A stretch of DNA of 64,000 bases, taken from assembly GCF_003576645.1 (NCBI RefSeq), contig NC_044930.1, positions 3,111,206 to 3,175,205 of the forward strand. Direction: 5' to 3'. The translations under genes and the position numbers were made by a program. The stretch comes from Ipomoea triloba. Lineage: Eukaryota > Streptophyta > Magnoliopsida > Solanales > Convolvulaceae. The notes beneath the pieces are model-generated. The model had not been told where the DNA came from, did no database searches, and worked only from the letters and a program-made list of their open reading frames with translations. Shown here piece by piece: positions 1-11,637 of this stretch. Within the stretch, counting starts at the first letter, position 1. The number at the start of each line of letters is the position of its first letter.

Positions 1-516
1 CCACCCCATGTTTTAATAATTAGATAGATAGAGAGTAGTGATCATAAGCTGTAAAGCACAAGAGAGACTCCTCAACTTATAAGAAGCAAAAAATTAAATG
101 TTATAATCTCTTTTCTCCCTGCCTGCCCATGCACTGAGTTTCTGTGTTGGGTTACCCACTCCAACCATCTTTTAATTGACCCTTCAACAAAAGTGGGAGA
201 CAAAAACCTTCTGAAACAGAGCATGACTTTTCTTAAGGTTGAAAGGAACAACAAATTAAAAGCATGAAACAAAGAGGAGAAGAAGATCCCAGGAACCTTT
301 CTGGGGCTGGGAAAAGACAACAACAAAAACATTCTTAACTACTGCTAACAAAGCTACTATAAATATATCCTTTGCTTTCTTCTCCTTCTCTTGTCTCAGC
401 ATTAATCTAGTGTTGTGTTAGAAACCAAAAAAGTTGTTCCATGGCAAAATGGTCATCAGCTCTTTTCTTGTCTCGAGTTTCGAATGTTAACAGGTTTGCT
501 TCTCGTCTCTGCTGCT
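1..516. other. 3' flank of the PIN gene
   Basis: This stretch lies downstream of the PIN stop codon on the minus strand and should hold its 3' UTR and terminator. Open frames of 60-86 codons here show no recognisable protein. No polyadenylation site could be assigned with confidence. Confidence 0.5.
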
Positions 517-3516
517 TCAGAGCCCGAGCAGGATGTAGTAGACCATCGTTATGGGGAGTGCGATTAGCATCCCGAATATAACCCTGCATTAGGGTACAGA
601 ATGTGGCAAAAACGCGGGTTAATTTAAGTTTTCCACAAGTAGGTAAAGGATTCTATTCTTAGTTCTTACCCTGTGCTCAGAATATCGGGATGGACATTGT
701 ATTCCTTGGCAAACACGAAGGGGACGATTCCTTGGGGAAGGGCAGCCTGAGAATTACACAACACTAACGCGTTAAACTAATCCTAGGAACGAGAAACATG
801 AATAATGCAATCATTTGGAATTTTGCTAGTTATTGTTTACCTGAACGATGGCAACATGAAGGAGGACACCTCGGAGGCCAACAGCGATCGAGGCAGCAGC
901 CATGACTGCAGGTCCAGTAAGGAACCTTACGGCCATAGAGAACGAGGCAATCGTCTTCCCACAGGCAATGATTCTAGGCTGCAATGCCATGAACAAACCT
1001 GCAATTCCAAAACATAATAGTTTCAAGGTCAAATCAAACCCAATCCAATTCATAAAGACATGTTAATAGAACCGGGATATGATTCACACGAGGACTATAC
1101 CAAGACTAAACATCGCCATTCCAAGACCAGCATCCGACAGAATGGAAATCGACTTGGCTATAATCGCAGGCATCACAATGTGCCACCTGCAAGCGTTTCA
1201 CAATTTCACACAACCATGACTGTTGAGCATAAATAATATATAAACATAAATGTGCAATCAAATTATTAGCTTAGGCTTTTAGGCTTTTAGTTGAGATGGA
1301 GCACATGCTTTTCAATTTGGTATCAGAGCAATGCAAAAGGTCATCCCAAAGAATGGAAACAAAATCGCGAATTAATCACACAAACACAGCTTTCCCATAC
1401 CTGTAAGACACCAAAGACCAAGTGAGGCCAATTAAGCTAGAATACGTGTTCGGGTTCCTAATAAGTTTCCTCCACACCATAATCAGAATAAGTCGAGTCA
1501 TGACACTCGCAGGAGGCATGGCTGCAGGCTTGGTTTCCATAGCCGCCTTGGGATGAAGCTCGGTTGTAGAGCTCGAGCCAAGCTTGGATAGCACAGGCCC
1601 TTCCTTGTCATTTCCATTCGGGTTTTGTCTGTTATCGAAACTAAACTCTTCCCGACCAAAGTCATCGTAATCTAGCAAAACATGGCAAGAATTAATATTC
1701 CATCACTAAGTAGAAGACAAAACACCCCCACCATAATTTAAGGATGGATTTGATCACCAAGAATCCAATAAAATGCCCAGAAATAACTGATGGATATATT
1801 AGTATATAGAACTGGCTGCAATTTCCAATGCAACATTATAGTAATCTAAATGGACTAAATTAAGATTATCATATAACAGGAGCAGACAAATAAGTGAGCA
1901 GTATGGCAGTATATGTGTTTCAGAGACCATGTAATGCAATGCAACCTAGAAACCCATACTAGAAGGAACTTCTCAAATTTTAGTCTAAAAGCCCGCACGG
2001 GTAGCAAAGTTGGTTTTGGGTGACAGCTAAGTTGATTCTAGGTGACAGATTGTGGGCAACAACACAGAATTAAAGAACCTTGTCCACCGTGGGACCGGGA
2101 TTGCTACCTTGTCCACCGTGAGACCGGGATTGCTGAGTCACCGTGATTTACTACTATACCACTACTATACCTCCACAAAGGGGATATGAGGCTTTAGGGC
2201 CGGGGATTTTACTTTTTGTGGACAGATTATAGTAAAACAACATATATCAACAAGACAAATTAGGTTTTAAGATAAAGTAGAAAACTACAAGATTAGGTAC
2301 AGGATCAAACAGTGATTCATTGAATCTAGGATTATCCAAATAAGAAAAAAAAACCATGATTTAGAAATGGTGTTAAATCTTTCAAGAACACAAACAAACC
2401 TTTTGGGTGAGCTCCAACTCCAAGTTCATGTCCATAATCACCTCCTTTGAACACATGAATTCCCCCTTCAGAAACTGGTGAGGCACTTGAGCTCCAAACA
2501 AACATGTGAAGGTCTTTGCCACCACTCTCTATGCCATTACCCTTCTTCTTGGCACTGGCCGGACCGGTGACCGGAGAGAACAATCCGGCACCGGCAGGAG
2601 CAGGGTACCCAGACCCAGAATTCCCCTGTCCATAAACCCCATTTCCCCTCTCCTCATCAAACCCCAAGTTCCCAAAATTGGACTGTCTTGGACTAAGATT
2701 TGCAGCCTTCCCATTCACCATTGAGTAAAAATCTGTGTGGTTAAAACTAGAGCCTCTTGGGGTAGGGTTTCTTGAAGACTGCAGAGAGTAAATCTCTGCA
2801 TTGGTGAGGTTTGAAGGTCTGGGAGTCAAAGAAAGCCCAGAATTTGGGCCATGGGATCTTCTTGAGAAAATTTCAGACCTTGAACTGGCTGATTTCCTCA
2901 CAGTCACATGAAGCTTCCCATCTTCACCAATCTCAGCTTGGGTCTCCAATGGCTCTTTCCCATCCAATGAGATAACATCAGAGTCCACTTTGAAGGAAAT
3001 TATGGAGCCTGCAGTATCAGGAAACTGCTCTGCAATGAGCATTCTTGCCCCCCTATACTCAAACAAGAACAGCATCAAAGTATACCAAATGATACACTGC
3101 AGCACCACAATCTGCACCATTAGGCTCCCAGAAAACTCCCCATACATGCCCTTCAACAAAGGGATCCCCATGACAAGTGTGTTGGGGAGAGTGGACAGAG
3201 AGAAGAGAGTAATGGACCATTCTAGGGATCCCCTGGAGCTGGTTCTTGACCATATGGCTAGAACCACAAGGACAATGACTTTCTGGAGAGCATCAGCAGC
3301 TATGAACCTGTAGTTCATGGTGTATGGATTGTTGGTGGAGATGAAGTGGAAAGACAGAAGGGGAACAGCAAAGAGAGCCACAAATCTGTTGATCCCAGAG
3401 CACTGATCTGGGGTGAAGATCTTCCACCACTTCACTGACCCATAGGCTAAAATCATGGCAACATACAGTGGAACAACAGCTGTGAGAACATGGTAAAGGT
3501 CAGAAATTTTGATCAT
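517..3516 (-). CDS. PIN1: PIN-FORMED auxin efflux carrier (PIN1/SoPIN1-like), six exons
   Basis: Exons on the minus strand: 3516-2400, 1671-1401, 1186-1101, 998-841, 746-670 and 583-517. All introns are GT-AG and the joined frame is 1776 nt (591 aa). The family exports auxin across the plasma membrane. Seen: five N-terminal membrane segments (about residues 7-155), a long hydrophilic loop (about 156-435) and a C-terminal membrane bundle beginning [20 protein letters not shown] and ending YYILLGL. The NPNTY sorting motif is at 445-449. The loop has two canonical kinase sites, TPRPS (231-235) and TPRGS (252-256). The usual third site is degenerate, SPRQS (275-279). The loop contains [15 protein letters not shown], typical of long canonical PINs. 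The N-terminus and the [12 protein letters not shown] segment suggest the PIN1/SoPIN1 clade; assignment between the two is from memory and needs a tree. Confidence 0.95.
1318..1329 (+). repeat. LTR-retrotransposon primer-binding-site relic in a PIN intron
   Basis: TGGTATCAGAGC is the classic plant primer-binding site, complementary to the 3' end of initiator tRNA-Met. Here it lies in PIN intron 2 (1187-1400) after an AT-rich tract. No LTR pair or gag/pol frame is visible, so this is at most a small relic of a retroelement, or a coincidence of 12 bases. Confidence 0.45.
1995..2225 (+). repeat. SINE-like repeat in PIN intron 1
   Basis: A tRNA-like head (GTAGCAAAGTTGG...) is followed by a body with an internal direct repeat: CCTTGTCCACCGTGGGACCG and a near copy (GAGACCG) follow each other. 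The end, GGGGATTTTACTTTTTGTGG, resembles modules in introns 2 of SDR3 and SDR4, so this is a dispersed family. Ends are approximate. Confidence 0.55.
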
Positions 3517-3880
3517 TTTCCCCCCACTACTCTCCTCAGTTTGAGATTTTGAAACAAAGATTTTCTCACAAGAAACCTTTTTTTGTTTTGTTTTCTTTTC
3601 TTTTCTTTTCTTGGCCTATCACATATGTGCCAAAGATTAAAGACTCAAACTTTATTCTTGGTGTATGATGTAAATGCAAAGTGGATTATCTATCAATGGC
3701 TTCAATATAATGGGAGCAAATTAAAGCAGAGGGAATAGAGAAAGAAATCAAAGATTCCTCTCAAAAACCAGGAAAAATGGGGTGGGGGGAATTTCTTGGC
3801 TGCTTTGGAAGAAGAAGAAGAAGAAGATGAGGGGCAGATGTTTTGTGGGAGATGACAGAAGTGATGGGATATATTTATGG
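3517..3880 (-). promoter_or_regulatory. PIN promoter core and 5' leader
   Basis: Reading the minus strand there is a TATA-like ATAAATATAT at 3878-3869. About 40 nt further is a (CTT)n-rich leader (complement of the GAA run at 3808-3826) and then pyrimidine-rich sequence up to the ATG at 3516. The predicted 5' UTR is therefore about 320 nt. The start site is inferred from TATA spacing only. Confidence 0.5.
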
Positions 3881-4106
3881 GAACTAAATGGCAGACAAGG
3901 AAATAAAAGCTAAGGTCTTTTGAAAAGCTTTTTATAGTCTTTTCATGATGGGAAAAAGGCTCTCCTATGCCTATTCTCCTCTTAGAGTCTTAGGCTATTG
4001 TCTGTTGCTTTCATAAATTTTGACATAAAACATTTATTTGCAATAATATATCTTGAACACTAAAAACGCATTATGGGTTTCCTATCTTAACATAGAAATA
4101 TATAAC

Positions 4107-4447
4107 TAATCACTTTGTTATAGTATGTTATTGTGGGCTAACTTAGTTAGTTTATTAGTCAATTTTATTTATTTAATTATTATTAATTGTTTAATTTGGT
4201 TAAACAATTAATATAAATACTTAATTAATTAATTTTTTTACAATTTATTATTTTAAAAATGAAATTTAAAAAGCTGCTCAAAACAGCTTTTTTCAATTAG
4301 ATATTTTGAAAAAGTCATTTTACATGTAATTAATTATCAACTAACAACTAATTTATCAAATATCTTTCTATAATCAGTTAATGCTACTAACTAGTTAAAC
4401 AGATTAATTCAATCAGTTAACAGTTATTTACCAAACACTCTATATGA
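4107..4447. repeat. Degenerate Tourist-like MITE
   Basis: The stretch contains AAAAAGCTGCTCAAAACAGC and ends AACAGTTATTTACCAAACAC. These match the interior and terminus of the better preserved element at 27502-27788. It is very AT-rich and its left end is eroded. Confidence 0.5.
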
Positions 4448-5000
4448 ACATTGTTCAATAGTATAATGAAAGCATTCCTATTCACTCATGTGATAAAGGT
4501 TTAGATATGTGAATCGTATTCCTTGAATGATCAACAATTATCATTGCATGAGTTATTTTTTCTTGCAACAGCACTAGTACATGCAATGGGTTATAGGGAG
4601 TGTTTGGAAATTTATAGCTTATTGACATAGTTAATTGGTCTTTAATCACTTGATTTACAAAATGCTACCTTGATCAGTGTTTTCCATCATCTTAATTCAT
4701 TTTTCTTTTTTAAATACTCTTAGCGCTTGAAAAGCTCTTAAACCCTTGCATACATCAAGCTTAAACCAACCTTGACCGAAACTTTAAATGTTTTGTTGAG
4801 CATAGTTAGTTGAAAAGAGTTTAGAACCTTTAGTTTGGATAGAAATTTATAAGCTTTTATTGGAAGTATGTGAGGCAGAAATGTATAACAAAGATGTTTC
4901 TACTGAAGTTTAAAGATTTTGTTAGAAACCTTAAAGATACCGTTGAAAACGTAATGTATGCCACTATAGTTACGTTGTATATATGAGCAGTCGTTATACC

Positions 5001-5347
5001 GTGCACCATGGTCCACAATGGGTCATAGTTGATACTGCAGTTGTGTTGGATTAATACTGCTGTTGTGTTGAAAGGAAACTGTAGTTGCGCGGAACAGAGG
5101 TCGTGTCATCCATCTGAAACTGCAGTTGTGGTGAACGGATACTGCAGTTGTGTTGAAAAGATATTGCAGTTGTGTTGAACGGATACTGTAGTTGTGTTAA
5201 ACGGATGAACGACCTTTGTTTCGTGCAACTGCAGTTTCCTTTCAACACAACTGCAGTATTTTTTCAACACAACTACAGTATCCGTTCAACACAACTACAG
5301 TATCAGCTATGATCATGGTCCACCATGCATTGTGGACCATGGTCCAC
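5001..5347. repeat. Foldback element built from about 22-bp repeat units
   Basis: The left arm begins GTGCACCATGGTCCACAAT and the right arm ends with the complement, ATTGTGGACCATGGTCCAC. Inside both arms the unit ATACTGCAGTTGTGTTGAACG recurs with small changes, about six times in the left arm and at least four times inverted in the right arm. The whole could form a long hairpin. No clear target-site duplication was found. Confidence 0.7.
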
Positions 5348-7406
5348 AGCGATATATGAGTACATAGTCGCATTGCCTAACGGCCAACAATGCTAGCCAA
5401 CCAAAAAATAACACATTAGCTTACTTGCTAAGTGTGGCATATGTAACTTGGATATGATATAAATAACGGTTGAAAAATCAAATACAATAATAAAGATAAA
5501 AGGAAAAACGACGAACAAGAAGATTCAACAATGTACCTACGTCCACAAGAACAAAGTGCTTCTTGTATTATATTAATGATAATATCGTTCGAGAGTTACA
5601 CCATTAATATTTATAAGTGATACACCTCCACTGTACTTAAAACACTGAAAAATAAAGAACATTACCTAGTACAGTATAACTATATCTAATATGAGCTACT
5701 TCACTTAAAATCAAATAAAGAACATTACTCTCGATTTAATACAACAAATTTTCAGTAACAATTAATAGAGTAAATATACAATCAAATAACAAAATCTACA
5801 TCACCATCAAAAGACTAAAAGTGCATGCACCTTAGCTTCTCATATCAATCAATACAAAACTCTGATCACCAATATTGAGAGGAATATATCTTTGTGGGGA
5901 AGAGAAGAAAACAGTATTAAGAGGTCTCATTCTCCATGAGAGGGAAAAGACCAAACAGCATAGGAGAGAAAAGGAAAGGAGAGGGGAGTACTTAAAAAGC
6001 AAATGAAGAAAAAAGGTGGGAACAAAACCCAGAAAGATGCAGCTAGCTGTTCTTTTGATGCCCAAAAAGAAAAATTAAAAAGCTTTTTCATCAAAGATTC
6101 TCTGATCTCCATTCACTTTCTGTAATACTGTGCTTAATTAATCATTAACTTTTAATGGTTAGTCCACTTTTATGGCTCATACAATACAAACCAGCTTCCC
6201 AGCTTTTCCTGCTGTCTCATGAGAAACCCTATAATATTTGCCCTTCAGGACCCCACTTTCTTAGTTTATCACTTTCACATCCCTGATTTTGTGTATGTGA
6301 TGCCATTATTATTATCATCAAACCTTTGAGCAGCAAAGTGGTGCTGTGCTTGCCACAAAGTTTCTTTTGTTAATTAGCTATGGTACAAAAGATTGTGTTT
6401 GTGAGAGAGGTGGGGAATAATGGAGTGTGCTAGCTAATGGGTTGGTGGAAGGAGGCTAGCAAAACCCTAATTGGAATTATTCTAATCTTTTCTTTTCTTT
6501 TTTTAATGAATTTTGAATTTAGGTTGGAGCTTCACCTTATACATTGGATTAGTGTAATAGGGATAACTTAATCATCATATCGCGCACCAAGAAAACTCCT
6601 GCGCTAACACAACAAGAAAACAGATGCGCATTAGCTAAACGAACAAGGTAGACGCGTAGCGTCACTTTAGCACAACGGCTTCTTATTAAGATATAGAATC
6701 GCAGCAAGAAAACAGATGCACGTTAGCTAAACGAATAAGGAACGACTTCACTCCTGTGACCAGTTGAGCTGCCCATGCAGGCCCTGTGAGAGTTATCTAT
6801 TGGCAGTTTTAGCTTGGTGGGTTTCACCATAAAACAAAGTAATGTTGTTCAATTTTTTATTTTTTATTTTTTAAAAATTATTTGAAGATTATTACTCCGT
6901 ATAATTTTTTGCTTTGAGAAAATATGAGGCATTTATTTCAAGTTATATAACATTATCAAAATAACATGAGCATTGTTATCTTATATAACCTTGTTCATCA
7001 ATTCAACTTTGGTAATATAACATTAGAGGCCTATAAGAAAATGAAGGTAAAGTAACTGTAACATATATGATTATCTACATTTTCTTTAAGTATTATGTCA
7101 TTACCTTCAAATATATCAACCTTAACTTTTTTACGACACATACCACTCCTGTAATGAATTTATTATCATAATTTTAATTAAGCGTACAATGTAATTTTAC
7201 ATTCACATTATCTCAAATTACCTTTTAAAATGAACTTTTATTTCCTACAGTAATTTCACATTTCGTAAACTAACACAATCACCTAACAGTATTTACCAAA
7301 CACTTCTATAAAAATATATTTGTAAATATATTTTGTTTAAATATGCATCAATATTCAATACAATTATTACGAAAACGATGTCAAAATGGTTTACGAAAAA
7401 TTCATG
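5348..7406. other. Intergenic, no gene recognised
   Basis: AT-rich DNA. Open frames on the minus strand at 5832-6112 are hydrophobic but match nothing known. A diverged direct repeat (GCAAGAAAACAGATGCRCRT, R = A/G, then TAGCTAAACGAAYAAGG, Y = C/T) occurs near 6612-6648 and 6706-6741. Confidence 0.4.
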
Positions 7407-8979
7407 CATCATAATGTAATTATGAGAAAGGGTACAAAAGAAGTCAAATATGAAAGTAACAGTGGGGGTGATGTCCGGCAATTGTGGGCCTTACGGGCCC
7501 ACCACAGTCCCCTACTTGGAAACGTATTGACCTTCAGAAATTCTGAAAGCCTAAATATTGATAGTAGTTGATGGGCTTCATTCAAGACCAAATCAAATGT
7601 GGGCCGAAAATGCAGCTGAGGCCCATATTGGTTACCCAACAACGGCAATAAGTCATTTATTGATTGGTACAGTTTTTTTTTTTTTTTTAAATGTGTACAT
7701 GCATTTAATTATTTTTATTTAATTTTTAGTTTTAAATATATTATAAAAATAAAAAAATAATATTACGTGGTGTTAAAGTTAGTGGTATTTGGAGGTTTAT
7801 TAGATAGTTAATTTGGTAACTGTAATGTTCTGCTCTCAAAATAATGTTTCAAGATTGATTCCACTTATGAGTTATTTATTGTCTATTTTTTTTTAATTTT
7901 ATTTGAGTCAATTAGTTATGGACAACACTTAAATTGGTTTACTTCATTGTGTTTTTTTTCAGTTAGGATAAGAAGCGGACCGTTATAATCTCTATGTATA
8001 AAAAAATTTAAATACAGCTGGAATTTATTTACTAATAACATAATTTCTATTATTGTTAAAATCTTACCGTTACTATTTGTTTAAAATAATTTGTAGAAAT
8101 GTGGACATGTGGTATCCATACCCACGGCTATTGGGACCGTTGTTTAATGATTATAAGGTGGCGACGCACAAACATTTTGCAGGATTTTGACTGCTCCAAG
8201 GATCTTATACATTATTTCGAATCAACGTTCTAAGTTTCTAACCCACTAGTCTTTGGGTGGAAAGTATCATACCTTAATATTAAATCAGACCGTTGATTTC
8301 ACACCCAAAAAAAAGAAGATATAATTTTTTTCCCCAAAAATAAATGTCAAATTGACCCCAAACAATGATATAATTGAGCTATTAAACTAACAAAGTATTG
8401 CAATTTATTTCAAAAAAAAAAAAAAACAAAGTATTGCAATTAGATACTATTATTACTTATTATTCAGTCGGTTGCTACTAATGTGACATTAACTAGGCTA
8501 ACATTTGGCATCCTATTTTTATGTAGATCTTATATGTACAATTATTTAATTTTTTTTAGTACTACCGACTCTATTACATTGTAGTACAATTATTATATTT
8601 TATTTTACCGTTCTTTTAAACAATCAAAGGCCTTAGAGTGACTCTTTATGTTGATAGACAATTAGTGTGGTTGTCCATATCTAGACCTCGCAACAAGTTC
8701 CAAATATGATGGAGGTGATTGTTGTGGTCGCTTTTTTATTAAAATAAAATAAAATAAAAATAAATGTACACATAGGATCCACGTAAATATAAGATGTATA
8801 GTTAATGACATGTCAAGAGCAACATGTTGAATATGTAATGATATGACTTAATTGCATTATTTTATTTATTTCTTTATTTTGTTTAGGAGACTTTGTTCGA
8901 GTTTTTTTAAAATTAAGGCACATCATTACACTATTTATTAGATGTATGAGCTAATTTGACACTTTTTTTTTTTTTTTTT
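7407..8979. repeat. 1.57-kb direct repeat, copy A
   Basis: This block recurs at 8981-10553 with no difference noticed by eye apart from the length of the terminal T run. It contains no recognisable gene. The encoded 79-codon minus-strand frame is the same in both copies. It ends in a run of 17 T directly followed by one N. Confidence 0.9.
8389..8441 (+). mobile_element. Tiny poly(A) insertion with 17-bp target duplication
   Basis: AACAAAGTATTGCAATT occurs at 8389-8405 and again at 8425-8441. Between them is only TATTTC followed by an A run. This is the structure of an extremely 5'-truncated retroposon. The same insertion is in the second copy of the 1.57-kb repeat near 9963-10015. Confidence 0.65.
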
Positions 8980-8980
8980 N
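8980..8980. other. Single-N contig join
   Basis: The only ambiguous base in the first 47 kb separates the two apparently identical 1.57-kb copies and sits inside a poly(T) tract. This is consistent with an unmerged contig overlap. Confidence 0.8.
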
Positions 8981-10553
8981 CATCATAATGTAATTATGAG
9001 AAAGGGTACAAAAGAAGTCAAATATGAAAGTAACAGTGGGGGTGATGTCCGGCAATTGTGGGCCTTACGGGCCCACCACAGTCCCCTACTTGGAAACGTA
9101 TTGACCTTCAGAAATTCTGAAAGCCTAAATATTGATAGTAGTTGATGGGCTTCATTCAAGACCAAATCAAATGTGGGCCGAAAATGCAGCTGAGGCCCAT
9201 ATTGGTTACCCAACAACGGCAATAAGTCATTTATTGATTGGTACAGTTTTTTTTTTTTTTTTAAATGTGTACATGCATTTAATTATTTTTATTTAATTTT
9301 TAGTTTTAAATATATTATAAAAATAAAAAAATAATATTACGTGGTGTTAAAGTTAGTGGTATTTGGAGGTTTATTAGATAGTTAATTTGGTAACTGTAAT
9401 GTTCTGCTCTCAAAATAATGTTTCAAGATTGATTCCACTTATGAGTTATTTATTGTCTATTTTTTTTTAATTTTATTTGAGTCAATTAGTTATGGACAAC
9501 ACTTAAATTGGTTTACTTCATTGTGTTTTTTTTCAGTTAGGATAAGAAGCGGACCGTTATAATCTCTATGTATAAAAAAATTTAAATACAGCTGGAATTT
9601 ATTTACTAATAACATAATTTCTATTATTGTTAAAATCTTACCGTTACTATTTGTTTAAAATAATTTGTAGAAATGTGGACATGTGGTATCCATACCCACG
9701 GCTATTGGGACCGTTGTTTAATGATTATAAGGTGGCGACGCACAAACATTTTGCAGGATTTTGACTGCTCCAAGGATCTTATACATTATTTCGAATCAAC
9801 GTTCTAAGTTTCTAACCCACTAGTCTTTGGGTGGAAAGTATCATACCTTAATATTAAATCAGACCGTTGATTTCACACCCAAAAAAAAGAAGATATAATT
9901 TTTTTCCCCAAAAATAAATGTCAAATTGACCCCAAACAATGATATAATTGAGCTATTAAACTAACAAAGTATTGCAATTTATTTCAAAAAAAAAAAAAAA
10001 CAAAGTATTGCAATTAGATACTATTATTACTTATTATTCAGTCGGTTGCTACTAATGTGACATTAACTAGGCTAACATTTGGCATCCTATTTTTATGTAG
10101 ATCTTATATGTACAATTATTTAATTTTTTTTAGTACTACCGACTCTATTACATTGTAGTACAATTATTATATTTTATTTTACCGTTCTTTTAAACAATCA
10201 AAGGCCTTAGAGTGACTCTTTATGTTGATAGACAATTAGTGTGGTTGTCCATATCTAGACCTCGCAACAAGTTCCAAATATGATGGAGGTGATTGTTGTG
10301 GTCGCTTTTTTATTAAAATAAAATAAAATAAAAATAAATGTACACATAGGATCCACGTAAATATAAGATGTATAGTTAATGACATGTCAAGAGCAACATG
10401 TTGAATATGTAATGATATGACTTAATTGCATTATTTTATTTATTTCTTTATTTTGTTTAGGAGACTTTGTTCGAGTTTTTTTAAAATTAAGGCACATCAT
10501 TACACTATTTATTAGATGTATGAGCTAATTTGACACTTTTTTTTTTTTTTTTC
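8981..10553. repeat. 1.57-kb direct repeat, copy B
   Basis: Copy of 7407-8979 at an offset of 1574. It ends in 16 T and then continues into unique sequence, so copy B carries the true right flank and copy A the true left flank. Confidence 0.9.
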
Positions 10554-11637
10554 ATATGGTAGTCTAATATGCACTGCCATGTTACATTTATGAAGCTTAA
10601 AAATAAAAGCTCTTTATATTTATTAATAATAAATGATTTTGTTTTATTACCAACACTCTTTATTGATCCAATTGCACGTCTTTTTTAGTATAATTTAATT
10701 CTCAAATATGATTTGTAAGCTATTAAATATAAGTTAAATCTATCTAGGGCATATCCTTAAGTAGTGACTTCGCATTTAAAAACATTATAGTAATAAATAA
10801 TTTTTTTACATAGTAATTAAATATTAAAAAAGGTCCATATGCCGGTAATGCCGGCCACACATTAAGCAATAAGAAGTGATTATTAGGTAGTAGCTTTAGT
10901 AGGAGAGTGACTTATTATTATTATTTTTATCAGATATTTTATCCAACAATATAATATTTGATGTGTCACAGTTATAATTGCTCATGAATTAATTGAGGTC
11001 ATCACAAATTATTTACAAATGGTAAAATATTTCGTTACAAAAAAAAAAAAGAAAAAAAAAAGAAAAAGATAAAGTCTATATTGCTTTCCATCTTAGATGT
11101 ACTTATTGTAATACAATTTTACAATACTTTTGTTTACTATGCCAAAATGAAAAAAAAAAAAAAAAACTGTATTGTAAAATTTTGTAAAAACTACATACAA
11201 TAATAATAATGATAATAATAATAATAATAAAGGGAAGAAAATTGCCTTGAAGTTTTTATTTACATCATGTTTTTCTTTTTTCCATAATTAATAAATCAAT
11301 ATTTTGATGACATTGCAGACAATTGATTAAAGCACATAGATTTTACAATAACTAGAGTTCAATTTGAATACACTCTGATCTCTTGCGTCATCACTTACTT
11401 CAAGTTGCACAGAAGCTTTAACACCAACTCTTAATAATAGGCCAATTGTTTTAATTAACAAAATTTGACTAAAATTACTTGTAGTATAGTTTTTTTTATA
11501 AAATTAAATTTAATATTAATATATAAAATTTATGTATTTAGAAACTACATTACTTACGATGGTTGCTTCGATTTTCTGCTGTCATTTGTTCAATGCATAT
11601 GACATGCCTTGATTATAAAAATAGCGAATGAGTAAAT
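10554..11637. other. Intergenic, AT-rich, no gene
   Basis: A/T homopolymers and an (ATA/ATG)n run near 11203-11230. No open frame of interest. Confidence 0.5.

Noticed and set aside
2506..3313. Plus-strand and other-frame frames over PIN exon 1
   Set aside because: Overlap a clearly conserved PIN exon in another frame.
5832..6112. Two overlapping minus-strand frames with membrane-like segments
   Set aside because: Overlapping frames of equal quality in T/C-rich DNA and no homology; at best leader sequence of an unseen transcript.
7293..7648. 60-80-codon frames in the 1.57-kb repeat
   Set aside because: Identical in both copies, so apparent conservation carries no evidence of function.
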